Assembly: GCA_905205855.1 (NCBI GenBank)
Contig: CAJLFL010000024.1
Location: forward strand, 1 to 15,088
DNA: 15,088 nt
Origin: an uncultured Eubacteriales bacterium
GTDB lineage: Bacteria > Bacillota > Clostridia > Monoglobales > Monoglobaceae
Direction: 5' to 3'
Positions 13,280 to 15,088 of the stretch are shown piece by piece. The translations under genes were made by a program, and so were the position numbers. How positions within the stretch are numbered: position 1 is the stretch's first letter; each line of letters begins with the position of its first letter. Under the pieces are notes generated by a model. That model saw only the letters and a list, made by a program, of their open reading frames with translations, was not told the origin of the DNA and ran no database searches.

Positions 13280-14881
13280 ATGCAAATATCGGTAAGAAAC
13301 AAAAGACAATCTATGCAAAAAAAGCTGTTTGGATATATGTTTATCCTGGCTATCGTTTTATTGCTTATATTTGCGGCTTTTCTTTTCCTGTTCGGACGTT
13401 TTTCGACAACCGAGGATAAAATATCGGATATATTAAGCCTTCAGATTGAGTTTTTCGACCGTGAAATGACGTCTTACTACAATGATATTACCTTGCGCGG
13501 CGCACAGCTTTCCGAAAAAGCCGCACAGCTTACAGAGAAATATCTTAATGCGGAAAATACAGATTTTGGCGGCGTTCAAAATTCTTCTTTGCATATCAAC
13601 GCTCTTGAGGAACGCTATATTGATTTATTGAAGAACGAGCTTTTAAAGGCAAGCTGTTCCGGTGCTTTTATTCTGATTAACGCATCTCAAACCGGCGCAA
13701 GCGGTTCAAAAGCAGGCGTGTATCTTAATCAGGATCTGTTCGGAACAACGGACAAGGAAACAATGCTTCTTTACAGGGGAAATGTGAAGGCTGCAATAAA
13801 CAAAGGCATTATGCCTCACCGCAAATGGCATTTGGAATTTGACTCTGCGGTATTTCCAAATTTTGAAGAAGTTTTTTCGGATACCTCCGAGCCGATTGAA
13901 AAAACCGCTCATATCTGTAATATTATAACGCTTCCCGGAACGTCGGAGCGCGTTATGCTTATTGCTCTTCCTATCAGAGGCGACGGCGGCCGTGTTTACG
14001 GCATCTGCGGCTTTGAAGTAAACGAAAGCGTTTTTAAGTCCGCACACGCACAGCCGTCCACACTTCCGCACATAACCTGCATATTCTCCCGCTTGGACGA
14101 TAAAGAAATCAATATCAAAGAGGGATTAAGCTGCGGAGCAAAAAACGGATATTTTCTTGCACCTAAGGATTCCCTCAAAATCAAGCCGCTGAAAAAGGGT
14201 CTTGTCGCTTTAAAAAATGAATACGGCGCATATATCGGCATGACGAGAAGCACAACTCTTTATTCCGAAAACACGCCTTATTCGGTTACGGTTATGATGC
14301 CGTATGCGGATTATTCCGGGCTGGAAACGAAAAACACTGTACAGCTTATACTCATAATTCTGATTTTGGGATTTGCTGTTTTAAGCCTTAGCCTGTATTT
14401 TTCAAAACGATTTATCCTTCCGATAAAAAAATCGCTTGACAAAATAAAGCAATCCGAAAAGACATATTCCGACGAAAGTCAAAGCGGTATTATGGAAATT
14501 GACGACCTTTTTGCATTTCTTGCCGAAAAGGATAACGAATATCAAAAAATCTTCGATGAGCATTCCGAAAAAACCGAGAGTCTGCAAAGCGAGATTGAAC
14601 GTATCAGAACCGAAAACAAGCGTCTGATAAAAGAGCATAAAAATATCATCGTACAGGATGATTATGATCATTTCTGCTCGGGTTTACGCAGCCTTACTCC
14701 CAAGGAGAGAACAATATTTGACCTCTATCTGGAGGGGAAAACCGTTCCTGAAATTTTACAGATTGCAGAAGTTAAAGAAAGTACACTTAAATACCATAAC
14801 GGCAATATTTACAGCAAGCTTGGCGTTTCCTCAAAAAAGCAGCTTCTTAATTTTGCGGCATTGTATGCACGGGAAAAATAA
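13280..14881 (+). CDS. Transmembrane one-component regulator: extracellular Cache-like sensor, coiled coil, LuxR-type HTH
   Basis: This gene encodes 533 residues from the ATG at 13280, which has GGGGGA about 7 bases upstream; an earlier in-frame start inside the preceding gene is rejected. Transmembrane helices lie at about 17-40 and 354-377. Between them is an extracellular domain of about 310 residues, ending in GICGFEVNES and later strand-rich sequence, which resembles a double-Cache (PAS-like) ligand sensor. After TM2 come a HAMP-like stretch (RFILPIKKSLDKIKQ...EIDDLFAFL) and a charged coiled coil (about 410-457). The C-terminal LuxR/GerE HTH (about 470-533) shows LTPKERTIFDLYLEGKTVPE, then STLKYHNGNIYSKLGVSSKK. 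There is no kinase, receiver or cyclase domain, so it should bind DNA while membrane-bound. It sits 13 bases after the solute-binding protein gene, a likely functional partner. Probable targets are the divergent operon and its own promoter. Confidence 0.87.
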   Translation: MQISVRNKRQSMQKKLFGYMFILAIVLLLIFAAFLFLFGRFSTTEDKISDILSLQIEFFDREMTSYYNDITLRGAQLSEKAAQLTEKYLNAENTDFGGVQNSSLHINALEERYIDLLKNELLKASCSGAFILINASQTGASGSKAGVYLNQDLFGTTDKETMLLYRGNVKAAINKGIMPHRKWHLEFDSAVFPNFEEVFSDTSEPIEKTAHICNIITLPGTSERVMLIALPIRGDGGRVYGICGFEVNESVFKSAHAQPSTLPHITCIFSRLDDKEINIKEGLSCGAKNGYFLAPKDSLKIKPLKKGLVALKNEYGAYIGMTRSTTLYSENTPYSVTVMMPYADYSGLETKNTVQLILIILILGFAVLSLSLYFSKRFILPIKKSLDKIKQSEKTYSDESQSGIMEIDDLFAFLAEKDNEYQKIFDEHSEKTESLQSEIERIRTENKRLIKEHKNIIVQDDYDHFCSGLRSLTPKERTIFDLYLEGKTVPEILQIAEVKESTLKYHNGNIYSKLGVSSKKQLLNFAALYAREK

Positions 14882-14933
14882 TAACAGAGCCACACAGCAG
14901 AGGATAATTCTCGGTTGTGTGACTATTTCATAC

Positions 14934-14980
14934 AGACAGCGAAAGGCATATAGAAATGCTCATCGCTGTCTTATGTTTTT
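14934..14980 (+). terminator. Rho-independent terminator of the rightward unit
   Basis: AGACAGCGA (14934-14942) pairs perfectly with TCGCTGTCT (14963-14971), with an inner GCAT/ATGC pairing in the loop, and is followed by TATGTTTTT. It lies 53 bases after the regulator stop. A smaller CACACA/TGTGTG hairpin (14891-14896 with 14916-14921) lies just before it. Together they should end transcription before the insertion sequence. Confidence 0.75.
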
Positions 14981-15088
14981 GGGTGGGGGGTGCGGACATA
15001 TTCTTGGACTGTTTTATGCTGTTAATCCAAGAATATGCCTGTACTCCACAGGACTCATATAGCCCAGCGACTGTTTGATACGCTTTGT
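14980..15088 (-). mobile_element. End of an IS3-family insertion sequence, rest beyond the right edge
   Basis: The sequence from about 14980 on contains the 3' end of an IS3-type transposase gene, followed after its stop by a GC-rich terminal segment (GGGTGGGGGGTGCGGACA on the plus strand). The exact end is a guess, placed where the terminator T-run gives way to the G-rich stretch. The other end and any target-site duplication are not visible. Confidence 0.55.
15014..15088 (-). CDS. IS3-family transposase (OrfB-type), C-terminal fragment
   Basis: The last 24 codons of a gene entering from the right edge, with TAA at 15016-15014, encode TKRIKQSLGYMSPVEYRHIL and then GLTA. The '(R)IKxxLGYxSPxEYR' motif is the conserved C-terminus of IS3-family integrase-core (DDE) transposases. 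The catalytic residues lie outside the window, so whether the element is intact cannot be judged. No relation to the neighbouring sensor unit is implied beyond proximity. Confidence 0.8.
   Translation of the reverse strand, partial: TKRIKQSLGYMSPVEYRHILGLTA

Noticed and set aside
13280..14881. Response regulator or histidine kinase identity for the LuxR-type protein
   Set aside because: There is no receiver domain with an Asp phosphorylation site and no HisKA/HATPase motifs. The HTH is joined directly to a membrane sensor.
1..15088. CRISPR arrays, tRNA or rRNA genes, prophage genes
   Set aside because: I saw no regularly spaced repeats, no cloverleaf-like or rRNA-like stretches and no phage structural or integrase genes in the window.

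Overview
The window looks like a chromosomal accessory region of a Gram-positive, anaerobic Clostridia-type bacterium, probably a gut or environmental member. This is inferred from strong AGGAGG-type ribosome binding sites, GTG starts, SLH modules, a copper-amine-oxidase-N-type module, BspA-type leucine-rich repeats, InlB-like repeats, lipoboxes and a mid-range base composition. The genus cannot be read from the sequence.

Layout. From 11490 down to base 1, every gene is on the minus strand and almost gapless, so one long operon, or two or three consecutive ones, is likely. In transcription order it encodes two small double zinc-ribbon proteins (11490-11107, 11126-10839), a 26-residue ORF that is only a signal peptide (10836-10756), a 1107-residue secreted multidomain surface protein (10735-7412), a small four-helix membrane protein (7349-6954), a secreted protein joining a copper-amine-oxidase-N-like module to a parallel beta-helix (6885-5707), a zinc-ribbon membrane protein (5682-4603), a TPM-domain membrane protein (4591-3815), a DUF4428 zinc-ribbon protein (3788-2910), an LRR plus SLH surface protein (2894-1710), a small lipoprotein (1695-1165) and an SPFH-domain protein with a C-terminal zinc ribbon that runs off the left edge (1140-1). 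The zinc-ribbon/TM, TPM and SPFH genes match the architecture and order of Bacillus subtilis ydjG-ydjH-ydjI, a membrane-stress module linked there to PspA. Here it is interleaved with surface-protein genes, and no PspA is visible.

Divergently, on the plus strand, a good sigma-A promoter (11566-11594) leads through a roughly 340-base leader to a two-gene unit. It encodes an extracellular solute-binding lipoprotein (11944-13266) and, 13 bases later, a membrane-spanning regulator (13280-14881) with an extracellular Cache-like sensor, a HAMP-like linker, a coiled coil and a C-terminal LuxR-type helix-turn-helix. No ABC permease or ATPase gene is present, so the binding protein may serve sensing rather than transport. 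A rho-independent terminator (14934-14980) closes the unit. The right edge holds the last 24 codons of an IS3-family transposase (15088-15014, minus strand).

The two transcription units start from face-to-face overlapping promoters whose -35 boxes lie inside a 15-base pseudo-palindrome (11566-11580). A simple reading, which is inference, is that the transmembrane LuxR-type protein senses an extracellular ligand with help from the solute-binding lipoprotein and controls the divergent cell-surface/envelope operon and its own unit from this site.
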